Positions 21,168 to 33,206 of a stretch of DNA of 64,000 nucleotides are shown here, in pieces; within the stretch, counting starts at the first letter, position 1; the number at the start of each line of letters is the position of its first letter. The notes under the pieces were generated by a model that was not told where the DNA came from, searched no databases, and was given only the letters and a program-made list of their open reading frames with translations. This DNA comes from Trileptium ribeirensis (Eukaryota; Nematoda; Enoplea; Enoplida; Thoracostomopsidae), in NCBI GenBank assembly GCA_030248225.1, contig JASANE010030209.1:1-64000 (forward strand), in the 5' to 3' direction. The translations under genes were made by a program, and so were the position numbers.

Positions 21168-21415
21168 CGCCGATATCTTTCGCCACAATCGAATTTTCCT
21201 TCTTCTCGGCCGCGTTGTGCCAAAACCGCGTGTGCGAAAGCGGCAGTTGCTTTGCAATCGACGTCAAATAATCGCCGAGTCGTTCGATCGGTTCAACTGC
21301 GTTCACGTTTGCAGCGCGGCACACACTTTCGGCGCTCGGATTCGATCCATGCCAGAGTTGGTCCTTTGCTGTTTGATTTGGCACAAATAGAACTGAACAA
21401 TGGTCGCTCGAAAAA
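21168..21415 (-). CDS. XPNPEP3: Xaa-Pro aminopeptidase (XPNPEP3-like), N-terminal-domain exon
   Basis: This 248-bp exon encodes the second part of the aminopeptidase P N-terminal (AMP_N) domain, which shapes the dimer and substrate pocket. After acceptor ATTTTAG (AG at 21416-21417) the phase-2 codon joins the upstream exon to read SFSSDHCSVLFVPNQTAKDQ, followed by LWHGSNPSAESV. This matches the family ILFVPRRDPxxELWDGxR segment. It ends in phase 1 at GTAAGT. The frame is open throughout. The next exon continues in frame, so the splice model is supported on both sides. Confidence 0.87.
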
Positions 21416-21599
21416 CTAAAATAGCAATTATTACTGGCGGAACCCTGAAATGATACCTATGACGAAGGACTTCGAAATAAAAGATTACGGAGGTAAAAAG
21501 GCGATTTCTTATTACAATATAATTTAATCTGTTATAATACATTATGTCATCCATATATGACTATTCAACAGGTTTAAGAGTTTCCATAAACTTTTCGCC

Positions 21600-23985
21600 A
21601 GCTAAATTCATCTACTTAAAGTAAAATTAAAATAAACATCTTGATAATTGATTTCTCCATTCGCCAAAAATTTTCCGATGGTTCGGAACTGAGCGGAACC
21701 GGATTTTGCCAGTGGGCGTGAACTGTGTACCTCTGGCTTAATACAGCGGTCGAAACCAAAAAATTTTCAAAATTTTATTTTAATATTTGTGAGCGAAAAA
21801 CGATAAAATTGTTAATAAAGAGCATTCAGAAACGATTCAAAACGTAATTATTAAGGTTAAAACCAAATTTTCAACAAATTTTTTGCTGAAATTAATAAAA
21901 GTCTTAATGTCTGAAAGACTTTATCAATAATTATTATTATCTATGTCACTTGGAGGTGCTTTTACCGCTGGGAAACCAATAAATTTTTGCAGGGAGGCAT
22001 TCTGACTCGAAAGCCAAAATTTCGGCAACGCGCTGCAACCGGGGGCGCCCGCTTTTGCCATCGGGCACCTAAAATTGCCACCCCATAGTTTGTAGAAGCC
22101 AGTGTTAGTCGAAAATAAAACATGTTTATCGATTTTTTACATTAGCAACCATTATGCAAGGGTTAATTCCAGAGCAATATGGTGCTAGAATAATGAAACA
22201 AACTTATTTAAAGGGTTGTATATCTTAAATCTTAAAATATCTTAGTCCAACGGGTACAAGCAAAAAAATTGCTTTATAAAATTTTTAGATTTTCGCTTTT
22301 TGGGGTATTTTTTAAACTTGGGCCATAGCTATAAAACGACAGGTCTGACAAAAACTGATTCATTTTATAGCAAAATATGAGATTTTATGCTTTAAAGTTG
22401 TAGCTCTAGAAAAGAGGATTCTGTATAGTGGTCTCCGTGTTTCACTGCGAAGCCTCTATCTCTAGCAATAAGTCGCTAAATATATAATCGGATGACCAAA
22501 TTTTAAAAATATGATAATTGAACTCTTTGGGGCCCAATTTGTCCCTGAAGACGTGATGGGACGGTTAGCGCCTAATGAAAGGCACAGTTAAATTTTAAAT
22601 TTGTGATCAAATAAAAAATCTGTGAAGATCAATCCGTCCGGTGATGAGTTATCATTTCCACCGGAGAAATTTTTACGATTCTTGCCGGTACCAAAGTTAT
22701 AGGTGGTGTAACAGACGTCAAGCTGCTATATTGCGCATTTCCAACGCAATGCTCATACGACCCCGGCTATCTTAACCTCAAACACGGACCCGTTTGTTTT
22801 CGCGCTGTCGGTCCAAGAAGCTATGGAGCATACAAAGCCGCAGGAACGCTTCACAGTATGTGATCTGATCTTACTGGACGAGTTGCGCAGGTAGTCTAGG
22901 TGGTACTACATTTTGGGGCCCCAGTGAGGTTAGCTCAGCCACCTGGTGAAAGGCCAAAGAGACCATAGGTACCACTATTCCCTATCGTCGTTCCACCTGG
23001 AAATGCCAAGGCAAGGATCGGTTAATTTAATTTGGCCAGTGGCCACCACTAGGGTCCGACAATTCCTACACGTTTAACGGCGGATCGTAACTGGTCAGTT
23101 TAACCTTGACGTTTAATCTGCTATTCACGATGCGGCAGGGAGTGCAGAAAGAATTCGCGCGTCGCACGAGTCGTATCAGTGCATTGGTAGAGTGATCAAA
23201 CCGCGCTAAAACTTACGACATTTTTGACGTCCAACCGAAGGCTGGTCGTTAATGGGGCGACGATTTGAAACCCTTTCCAATGCGTATCGCTACGTAAGGC
23301 ATCAAAACACGATGACAACACAGGCTTTTTGGATCGTTATTTATCGAGAAGCAGTTCGGACATGCACATGTAGTAATGGGTGACAGTTAAAGTTACACGA
23401 CAATGAGAATGGTAATGTCATAGTAATTACACCACATTGTGGATTTCCATACATTAATGCCACGGTTCGGGCCCAGCTTTCTATGTCGGGGTCCTCGCCG
23501 TATTAATGGAACTTTTTCACAGCCGCTTATACGGTCAGATCAATATGGCTAACTACTATCCAATCTTTCGAGGACGGCTGAGCTCACTCTACTCGATATA
23601 GGACAATAATGGTGAATCGCGAGATAGTTAGTTGTCGAAAGACGCCAAAAATGACAACTGCGCGCTCCATGCTATGCACAAAAGATGGTTGGCTGTTTCG
23701 GGTAAGCTAAGGGCGGATAGATTCAATCGACAAACTATCGGAGTCAAAAGTACGTTTCGAGGACATGCGAGAGAAAATGGTGAATTAGTGCTAGTTCGAG
23801 CTTGCTCATCCTACGCTGCATCGAATCAAAAGGTGACATGTGCGATATGGAACTACAATGTATTACATGACACAACAACAAATCAATGACAATTACTGCA
23901 TGTGGCAACAATATACACATATATATTGATTTACAATGCAACGGTTACGGTACGACTCCTACGATGGTGCGACTCATTCGAATGA
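21600..23985. other. Intron 1, left part, no recognisable content
   Basis: Unique-looking intronic sequence with no ORF or repeat that I can assign. Confidence 0.4.
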
Positions 23986-23993
23986 CCAGACAG

Positions 23994-24895
23994 CAGGAAG
24001 TAACCGGAATTCCGGTTCCGGCGAAAATCGTGTTCCGGTTGCGGTTCCGGCAAAGGGCAAAAACCATACCGGAACCGGAATTCCGGTTTAAAAATTTTGT
24101 TTGAAATTTTCCACGTTTTTGCTTCATCCTGTAATCCAAACATATGTAATATATATTATACAATGATCAAGCTCCAATACAACCAAACAAAAGAAAAGAT
24201 TAACTAACCAACTTGCCGTGTGAAACGTAAGTAGGGCACATAATTTGAGCAGGAATTTTTCATAATAACCTGCAGGAGTTTGTTAAATCAAAGCCAGGTC
24301 GATGCTTGTAGCAGCTATTTTACACATCCAGAAGTCTGTGGGATACGTTTGAATTAAGCCGGTTCAACTCGGTAATAGAGTATGGCTTACGCAGAAGTAC
24401 TTAGGGTATGCTTGGCTAACATAAATTATGTCAAGCACCCGCCAGTGCGCTTGTAAACTTGGTAACTCAGTCTAAATTGAAGTAAACTAACGTTATCTGC
24501 AACGCAACTAGAAACTGCTTTCTTGGCAATGTATTCTACGCTCCAAGCTTTGTAAGCATATTCGATTTGACGCAGTATACGTAATGGTGTATAGTTGAAG
24601 AAATTTTTTGCTCTGGGTGACCAAAAATCGACATATTTGATCGATAAATAAACATTATTAGCTTCCTCAGTCTCTTTAAAGTTTCAGAAAGGCAATAATA
24701 CCATCGCAATACATTAAGTTTAATGTAAAAGTTATTTTTAATGCATTTTAAATCCACTATACCTTCATTTCTTCCATCATCTGTTTTACTATATATCAAT
24801 TTCGAAGACTAGGTTCCGGTTCTAGATCCAGTTTAAATGGACGGTTCCGGTTGCTGGTTCCGATTCCGGTAAATTTCGGTCCCGGTTATTCCCTG
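23994..24895 (+). mobile_element. hAT-type non-autonomous element, internally deleted copy
   Basis: Starts CAGGAAGTAACCGGAATTCC and ends CGGTTATTCCCTG. Relative to the copies at 33520 and 36434 it lacks about 250 bp: CTTTCTTGGCA joins directly to ATGTATTCTACG. Flanks CCAGACAG and GCACATAG agree at 5 of 8 bases, so the duplication has decayed. It lies in intron 1 of the aminopeptidase gene. Confidence 0.8.
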
Positions 24896-26339
24896 GCACA
24901 TAGGTATACATTTCATTGCTTAACTAATTATATATAAATAAAATAAATAAACTAAACATTTCTCAACTCAATTCTGATTCGAAAACATATTATGTGCAGC
25001 CGTTTTGCTGGTTACACTTGTGAACCACTACGAACTACTGATGCACAGTGCGAATGTCATAATTATGGACTCTTAGGTCCAGGTAAAAAGAAGATGGGAA
25101 CTAATGTTTCCATACTGGCGAGAGTTTCCGTGAAGTACTGAATTCAACAAAATGTTTCTATTCGTTTTATCCCACTGATTTGAACTATGGCAATCTTCTG
25201 GGTGAACTTAGGGATTGCTTCAGCCCTACGATTCACGAGCGTACAATATATAAATTTTATATCCAACTTCGCAAAGAAGTATCTCCATACTACCACAATA
25301 ATTGGTTTATTATTTTATCAGAGTATTCATCATCGTTCGGCTCGTCCAACCCAGAATTTTGATACCAGACACATCCATTTTCACACAAAAAGGGGAACTG
25401 CGCGATTAGGCTAGCCCATCTGAGTTTACGGTAAAATAATCGAATGTTTTAAGGGGCCCTAACTAGCGCGATGTACATTTCTGATGGTAAAGAGGTATAT
25501 CTTTGTGTCGGATTTGACACGTGGAGCAGCCATTGGGGCTCAAATAAAACCCTACGTTCAGGCAACCCAAATCTAATTACTACATTCTTGTATACAAAGT
25601 TAAAAAACTAAGTATATATTGTATATCCAATTTTCGAGGATACCCCTCCTTAACGTTTAATAAGTCCGCGGATCCCAATCGGATCTCCAAGGGACCGGTC
25701 TCATCAACGATTTCTCAACGGTTCCGGGATTAGGGGCCGGCAACGCAAGAACCCTCAGTTCCAAGGATTAGGAATTTCATTTTAAAACTCATCTTATCAG
25801 CTAACTTAGTTAGTGAAAATTAACACTTGTAGCTGATATTTTGTTTGACTTAACAAATTTCCAGTGTATTTTGTAAACTTTAACACTGGTAAATTTGATC
25901 AAAGATAAATTTTACTAATAAGCTCCTTTTGATGTTCGCTTCGGCGGACAGCCACAAATTTTTGGGGGTCCCCACAGGTGAGGACGGTCGAGATGATCTC
26001 CCCGTTGCGACCAATTTTTTAGCTAAGTCGGCTACATTTTTCCAGTCCTATCACGCATGGTCACGTCGTTTTTCTTTTCTGCAAATTTGGTTGGTTCAGA
26101 ACAGCACCGCTCCATCTCTAATTCGCGGGTCTGGATTGGTAGGTACAGGAAAACACCAGACCAAACCCGCCGGTTATACATATATATGACAAAATACGTA
26201 AATAAACTAATATATACAATTACGATCGACATTAATGAATAAAATATGGCGGGTCGGGACCGATGAAGTACAAAAAGGCACCCCACCCAACCCGATGAAC
26301 CGACAACACAACAATTTGTACAAATGTTACAAAGATTAT

Positions 26340-26900
26340 GCGAGTTTCGTATTGCCGGCACAATATCAATGGCAGCAATCGTTACCATAGTGCCTAGATA
26401 ATACATGGTAACAAGGATGTGATCGAAGCAATACAGTCACAGCAATTTAATGATATATGGCAATAATGGTGCAATCACAATTATAGCAAAAAGATACATG
26501 AAAATGTGCCTTTATGGCAACAACAAATGGTAAGTAAGGTACACGATAGGTACAATGGAAATAAGCCTTTATAACAACCTCGTACAGCATAATACGGCAA
26601 AGCATGATACAGGTATTACAATGGTAATGGTACGAGTTCAGGGTAACAATAGTACAATACGTAGGTATATAGCTACATGTAGATTCTTACGGTTATGACA
26701 ATGGTATAACATAATATGGTAACGATACCAGGGTACAATAACAGCGGTGCCAAACCACAATGCTACAAAATACAACAAAAGCAACACTTCATGGTAACAG
26801 TGCAATAGGTATGTAATAAAGGGAAATGAGGCTATAATACTGATTCGAGCGATCAGTCCCTTCGTACGGTTATATCGGCACATCTGTCCCTTCACAAATG
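26340..26900. repeat. Cryptically simple sequence rich in ATGGTA/CAATAC words
   Basis: ATGGTA, GGTAACAA, GGCAACAA, CAATGGTA and ATAATACGG recur irregularly every 10-30 bases. No fixed period is evident, so this may be a decayed minisatellite. Confidence 0.45.
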
Positions 26901-27084
26901 AAGTAGTCGGTTCCTAAACCTTATACACAAGCACAGCTGCGGGAAAGGGTCTTAAAGTTCATCAGAACCGCACTGCTCTTGGGGGATTAGGTTCTAGGGC
27001 GGCGTGCGACCAAAATTCGTAAATGCTGTCCATTAGACTATGGTAAGGATTAATCAGTTTCGTAACGATCCAGCATGGATGTTA

Positions 27085-27690
27085 CAGAAGAAACTCCGCT
27101 CGCTCCGTGGCAATAACCAAACCATTGTATCCAGCGTGCTTATATATACATAAAACATTCTTCATGCAATGTACGCAATAAATTACCAAAATACTGAAGA
27201 CATGCTATATCATGGCAATCGGGTTCATTGACTCTAAACCCATTGAAAACATCTGAAAGACATTACATATTCGTGGTGGTCTCTAGATAACTAAACCATT
27301 GCATTCAACATACCGAAGAAACTATACGTATATAAGACTATTCCTGATGCAATACATAACCAAACAAAAATGAAAACTTACTACATTCTGGAAATCACAT
27401 CCGTGGGCGACAAAACCCTTGAAACCCAATGAAAAGGAATAATAGTTAAGTTGGACTCAAGATAGCAAAACCATCATATTCAGCTTGCTTGATAGCCAGA
27501 TAGGCTAGACGTTCGTATGTTAAAAACCACGCAATAACTTGCCGACATCACTTTTTTATCGAGTGAAAAAATTATCGAAATTTATCCATCCGAAGATGGG
27601 TTATGTGTGACAGAAACAGACAAAACAGACTCACGGTTTCCCCATAACGCGTTCAGCCGAAACACCGCTGGCTCCATTTGAAAAGTCAAA
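27085..27690 (+). repeat. Dispersed repeat family, copy 2
   Basis: Colinear with 19225-20070: AAACATTCTTCATG, GCAATCGGGTTCATT, GACAAAACCCTTGAAA, GTTGGACTC, ATAGCAAAACC and CCGAAGATGGGTTATG. No ORF is conserved between copies. Confidence 0.6.
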
Positions 27691-28528
27691 GCAAACCATT
27701 TTTGCTAAAACGTGTTTACGAGAAAATGGGCCAAAAATAAGACGAACATATCTGTTTCAAAAATTCAGAGCAAAGATATGCAGTTGCCTAAGAACTACAC
27801 TATCTTCTTCTCCTCAGGCCATTCATTTTTGAGTTACTACAAAAGCAATAGTTGTAAGACCCAAGAAACGTTCAACATTCTTTTGTTGCCTGTAACAATG
27901 GTTACTGCACCGCTTGTCCGATTTTAAGGGTCTAAAAGGACAGCCAAAGTATCGAACCACGCTGCTCCCCCGGATGATGAAGCCGCACTCCGTAACCAGG
28001 AGACAGAGCTCCGTGTATAAAACCATGTTGATCCTTAAAATCATATTTCTTCGAACTAAAATTGGAGACTTTTATGTGACGAATTAGCAAGGAAAGCAAT
28101 TAGATTTGGATGTCCTATTCTAGCCCATTGGCACAAGCAGTAAAATTGATTTGATGTTTCTAAACACAGTTGATTTTACTGTTTTGAGTCTTTTTACAGC
28201 TTATTTAATTTTTGCACATAACCATATTTTTGGCTGTTTTACCAAACGGTACCTTTATGGACAGCCATCTGATTGTATTCTAGATTTATGGTTTCGCGCA
28301 CGGTTGAGGTGTCGCAGACCCCATTTACAGACGCAGCGCTATGACTAGATTTTACAAAGCGGAACACGAAGAGTTTTGAAGGATAACAAAATTGTTGTTA
28401 TTTATTTTCTACCAAGGCGAGCGTAAGTTTGCTAAGTGTTTATCGTAAACAAATCGACACATGCTTACCGATACAATAATTAATTAGTTTTACGAACTCG
28501 TAACTATAAACTAGTCGTTAACACTCAC

Positions 28529-28832
28529 CTGGACATTGTTTCCGCAGAGGGCACGCAACTATGAACGACTAAACACGAATCCGGGATTAATGCCCCGGTC
28601 AAATAGCGCAAATCCGTGCGTTGCCTGAATCCATACGGGACATCCGTAGTGGAGTAGACCTCCGTTGCTCCTGGCACCGCCACGATATGATATGTGGGCC
28701 ATGACCAAGTTCCAGTTTCAGTAGTTCTGCCAGAACTGTTAACTAGCCGCTTAAACACTCGCTCACGACGTCCAGCGTAATCGGCTCCGGATGCACTATC
28801 ATTTATCGTAGTGGCTGGACAAGACGCAGACC
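28529..28832 (-). CDS. XPNPEP3: Xaa-Pro aminopeptidase (XPNPEP3-like), first recognised exon
   Basis: This exon encodes the start of the AMP_N domain. On the minus strand it reads GADYAGRRERVFKRLV, matching the family's EYxxRRxxLM helix, followed by TTDVPYGFRQRTDLRYLTG, matching NDIPYxFxQxxxFxYLxG, then IPDSCLVVHS. The donor GTGAGT follows AACAATGTCCAG, giving phase 2, which joins exactly to the exon at 21415. The acceptor is placed at TTTTAG (AG at 28833-28834), because sequence further 5' is not family-like. The residues of a mitochondrial presequence and the initiating exon are expected further right but were not found, as several transposons follow. Confidence 0.82.
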
Positions 28833-29214
28833 CTAAAATTTTTATTCTAAGATTTGTAGGCTTACTTCTTCTTGGAGTGCTAAATACAATTAGCGGCAAA
28901 CAAATATTTGGAAAAGCCACGGCTTATAGCCAACATAAACACACAAAACTGGCACAGTGTATGTGCATGATTCGTCCATAATCCTGAAATTGTTTGATGA
29001 CATGGTGACTTAATGTTACTTGTGGATACTTATGTACTTGTGGATCCATCTGCCCGTCGATTGACAAGATTTCTATGATAAGTTGGAACATTGAAAGCAG
29101 ACGGAAATTCACCGGAGACTAGACCCCGGAGGTTATGGTCGATGCTTTGATATCTGCAGTATATTCGAGAACACGGCAGAACCAGATTAAATGGATGGAA
29201 GATGACGAGAGACA

Positions 29215-30450
29215 TGGAGCCTTGACTTGAAAGCAGCTAAGCTAGGTGCTGTAACCACGGCGGGGTGGAAGATTGTTCCAATCATTAACGACACGAAAGT
29301 AAGAAGTGCAAAGCCACATCCAATCGCGGAGTCCGTTTTACTCTAAGTTTGAATGGATGTCCTCTTGTGCGTTCGTCAAATGCCCAGTCAAACAGCGATG
29401 TCCAGTCATAATTGAAATATCCGTTTAGCATCTTGTATACCAGCATAAGATCTTGGCGGCATCGTCTCGTTGATAGTCGCTGTAATCCGAGAAATTCCAT
29501 GCGAGCTTCGTAGGACAAATTATAAAGACCCATTACCTGCTTAGTAGCCTGACGGTGAACTCGTTCTAATAAGTGTATATCTCTGATCATGTAGGGCAAC
29601 CAAACTGGTGTAGCATATTCAAGTCGTGATCGCACGAATGATTTATACAGAGGTAGAAATACTTGTTTAGAAAAATGTTTGAAACAGTGTCTGATAACGT
29701 GAAAAACCTTCTCCGCTTTAGATGCACCATGGGCACAATGTGAAGATGACTTAAGATTTCTCGAAATAATAACTCCTAGATCATTCACCGACTCGATAGA
29801 AACAAGGTCACGCCCTTGAAAAGTATAGCCGAATTCTGGATTGTTAAGACCAATGTGGAGTATTTCACATTTATCATCAGCAAATGTGATTAGGTTATCA
29901 ACGCCATAATTAGACATACCGTTAATGTCGTTTTGAAGAAAATGACAATCACATACGGGATAGCGACTATTGATTCGTCTAGCAAGTCGAACGTCATCTG
30001 GGAATTTTGCAATAAAACATGAACAATAAGTATCCATGTTATCAATTATGAACAAAAACAGCGGTCCGAGCACAGATCCCTGGGGTACTCCGCTTATAAC
30101 ACTGACGCAATCAGATAAAACACCCTCTATCGTTACCCGTTGTACACGGTTAATTAGGAACGCTGACAGCCAATTATGAAGTAGCCCCGAAATACCATAG
30201 CTACCAAGCGTATCCAACAACAATTGATGGTTAACTGAATCAAAGGCCTTGCGTATATCAAGGTAGCAAACATCAACAGAGTCACCATAGTCAATGCAGG
30301 AAATCACAAAATTGCAAAAGTCTAGAAGTTCTAGCAATGTTGTTTTGCCTTTGATGAATCCGTATTGTGTTGAATAGAGCAGTCGACGTTGTGAATGTGC
30401 TGGAATAATGCGCGCTGCACAAGTTTCTCAAGTACTTTACAGGATGAACA
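29215..30450 (-). pseudogene. CR1-like LINE ORF2 fragment (5'-truncated reverse transcriptase)
   Basis: The minus-strand frame 29285-30337 is open for 350 residues: VCYLDIRKAFDSVNHQLLL (RT motif A), SGVPQGSVLGPLFLF (motif B), AKFPDDVRLARR (motif C, normally FADD, here with Pro) and LGVIIS. The downstream thumb/connection part LEYATPVWLPYM, LSTRRCRQDL and FKLRVKRTPRLD is typical of CR1/jockey-like elements. Upstream, QYGFIKGKT in the same frame continues to about 30370 and a shifted frame to 30450, where similarity ends. The 3' end VTAPSLAAFKSR lies in a shifted frame near 29220. Relative of the LINE at 54762-58612. Confidence 0.85.
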
Positions 30451-30784
30451 TTACATTAAGGTTCTTCAAAAACTTCATACTGTGATCTTACTTCGCCCAT
30501 GCTCGTTTTGAATAATTATATAGTCTTAATTTTCAAATATCAAACTGGGTTTTTCCTAGGCCTCCCATGCCGGCGGAAGGTGCTTAGGCCTTGGAAGCCA
30601 GTATCTCCGTGGTCCTGGGATAGGACATCAGAGACAAGCAAATGTCAATACGTCGATATGCTATATGTGGACATCACACAATACCGCAGAAGTTAGAATA
30701 AAACTAACACCGTTAATAAGTTTCCATTGCCCGAGCACCCCAGCTGCAAGCTATCAGCCTCCAAGCACGTCACAAAAAATTAGA

Positions 30785-31355
30785 AATTTGAGTCGAGGAA
30801 CCATGGGGACGCCATACCCCCGTACCCACGGAACCATAGGCTGCACAGCAAAATCAACATTGGCAATGAGTTCACATGCCCGAAACTCCCCAAGTAAAAC
30901 TTTTCAGCCGCCCAGGTCGTGAGAACAAAATTTTCGAATTTTGGAACGAAGAACCACGAGGGTGCCATACCTCAAACCCCATAACTCCAGAACCGGCGCC
31001 TTAATAGAAAAGCAAAAAGAGACATCGGCATTCATCATTTTACTATGAAATAAAACCATCCAGAAAAAAATTCTAAAGTTAAGATAATAATACGCTTACT
31101 TCCGTGAATGGTACTACAATACAGTAAAAAACCTCATTTTGACAACTGATAAGGAATAATGGGCACGCGATACCGCCGTACCCATGGAATCTTGAGTCGC
31201 AGAGTAAAACCAACACAGGCAATGAAATTCCCATTCCCGAAAACACCCAATTGAAAGTTTTCAGACGCCCAGGACGTCGGAACAAATTTTCGAATTTTGG
31301 ATCGAGGAACCACGAGGGTGCCATACCTTAAACCCCATAACTCCATAATACTGAG
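30785..31355 (+). repeat. Tandem repeat, two units, period ~358 bp
   Basis: Units near 30785-30990 and 31145-31355 share TACCCCCGTACCCA or ACCGCCGTACCCA, GGCAATGA, TTTTCAG.CGCCCAGG, AATTTTCGAATTTTGG, ACCACGAGGGTGCCATACC and AACCCCATAACTCCA, in order. The segment between is less alike. Confidence 0.8.
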
Positions 31356-31364
31356 CCTAGTGAG

Positions 31365-31475
31365 CCCAAGAGTACGAAAATCGGTTAAGTCGTTCCCGAT
31401 TATGGCCGATCATACACCCAGACGGAATATAAAAGCTTTCACCCCTGCAATACAGAATCTCCACTACGTTAACAC
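31365..31475 (+). repeat. Dispersed repeat, copy 2 of 2
   Basis: Matches 1650-1760 in direct orientation: CGGTTAAGTCGTTCC, GGCCGATCATACA, CAGACGGAAT, TTTCACCCCTGCAA and ATCTCCACTACGTT. Confidence 0.6.
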
Positions 31476-32336
31476 TACGCTCTAAAAACCGAAAAAGTGT
31501 GCTACCATTTTCTCTATTTTGAGGCAAATTTTGAAAAAATGATGCGGCGCAGCAGCCTTATGTGAGCAATGATTATGAAAAATAATACAAAAAGAAAATT
31601 TTTCATCATATTAGTTTCAATATATGAGGAAATTACAGATGAGGAAATATTAAATACACTAAACGAATTCTTCGCGTCTGTCTTTGTTAACGACATGTCT
31701 GTTAACTTGCCCCGTTTTCCGGCTAGAACTAGCGGGATACTTAGTAGTGTACAATTTACACAAAAATGTAAGTGAAGCAATACTAAAATGTTAATCGTCT
31801 GCTGCTGCAAGGCCAAATGGTATATATATATAATATCCTTTTTCGTGAATGCGTAGAAGTGTTAGCGCCGGTCCTGCCAAACTTGTTTACTTTGTCAATG
31901 GCAGATGGTCGCGTTCCTGATGAGTGGCTAACTGCATTCGTGACTCCAATATTGAAGCAGTCCGGCTCAAACAAGAAAGAAAATTATCGACCAATATATT
32001 TATCATCGTGTGTGTGTAAAATAATGGAGAGAATAGTTGGAAAGCAACTGATGGACTTTGCTAAGAAAAATAAATTGCTGTACCGAACTCAATTCGGTTT
32101 CATTGGGAGTAGATCATGTGAGCTGCAACTAGTCGATTACCTTGATGCTGTGACACGTATTCTCAATGATGGCGACTATGCGTATGCTATATACGTTGAT
32201 CTTCGTAAGGCATTTGATAGAGTGCCGCATAATCGCCTGCTTTGGAAGCTTTCTTCTTACGGCATAAAAGCGCCGCTACTTGACTGGCTACGAGCATTCT
32301 TATCGAACAGGACACAAGCGGTTGTTATTGGGCAGA

Positions 32337-33206
32337 GCTCGGCGAAGCCGAGCGAAGCGTTTTTATTTTCTGTCTGAGAGTAAAAAGGTCGATGTCCGTC
32401 CGTTTGTTCGTTCGGTCCGACGGATCTCAAGAACCACTGAACGGATTTTAAAAAACTTTTTTTGTTTGAAAGCCTATCATGTCAGAGTGTGCGCCTGATA
32501 TTTGGGATTAAAAAATTTTGAGTGGTTAATTAGTAATTAGCTAATTAGTTAATTTTATGCAGCTAAAATAGAGAATTTTGCAATATTTGTGTCATTTATT
32601 GAAATAGAGTCGTTTCGATCAAACCATTATAGGGTTTTTGGGTCGAAGAATTCAAATATAATATTTTTACCAATGATAAAGCCCTATGCAATGTAGTTAC
32701 AAGAACATAAAATTGAGTACATTCGTAATGCCACAGCCCAAGCTCCGCTCACAAGTGTAGTTCCACTACCGACTAGTTATTTTCTGTCAGGGAGTTAAAA
32801 AGGTCGATGTCTGTCCGTTCGTTCGTTCGTTCGGTCCGACGGATCTCAAGAACCACTGAACCGATTTTAAAAAACTTTTTTGTTTGAAAGCCTATCATGT
32901 CAGAGTGTGCACCTGATATTCGGGATTAAAAAATTTGAGTGATTAATTATATAGTAATTAGCTAATTAGTTAAGCTTATGCAGCTAAAATAGAAAATTTT
33001 GCAATATTTGTGTTATTTATTGAAATAGAATCGTTTCGATCAAACCATTATAGGGTTTTTTGGGTCGAAGAATTCAAATATAATATTTTTACCAATGATA
33101 AAGCCCTATGGCCTATTCAATGTAGTTACAAGAACATAAAATTGAGTACATTCGTAATGCCACAGCCCAAGCTTCGCTCACAAATGTAGTTCCACTATCG
33201 ACTAGT
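32337..33206 (+). repeat. Insertion of two ~415-bp tandem units in a LINE
   Basis: Each unit runs from TTATTTTCTGTC, AAAAAGGTCGATGTC, CGTTCGGTCCGACGG and ATCTCAAGAACCACTGAAC through TTAATTAGTAATTAGCTAATTAG to CCCAAGCT.CGCTCACAA and GTAGTTCCACTA.CGACTAG. Unit anchors at 32382 and 32797 give a 415-bp period. It sits between VVIG and SKCTVKSG of the interrupted reverse transcriptase. The family is unknown and no clear target duplication was found. Confidence 0.85.

Larger units (their letters stand above)
24896..28528. other. Intron 1, right part
   Basis: No gene seen. It contains the dispersed repeat at 27085-27690 and a cryptically simple stretch at 26340-26900. The short ORFs in it have no recognisable domain. 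Confidence 0.4.

Noticed and set aside
23931..24163. ORFs reading EFRFRYGF and FRLRFRQRAK-type peptides, repeated at four places
   Set aside because: They are translations of the CCGGAATTCCGG subterminal repeats of the hAT family. Frames differ between copies and no protein is conserved.
28832..28920. Extending the first exon to the Met at 28920 as a mitochondrial presequence
   Set aside because: The sequence MAFPNICLPLIVF is not family-like and a good TTTTAG acceptor lies at 28833-28834; the start codon is more likely in an upstream exon.
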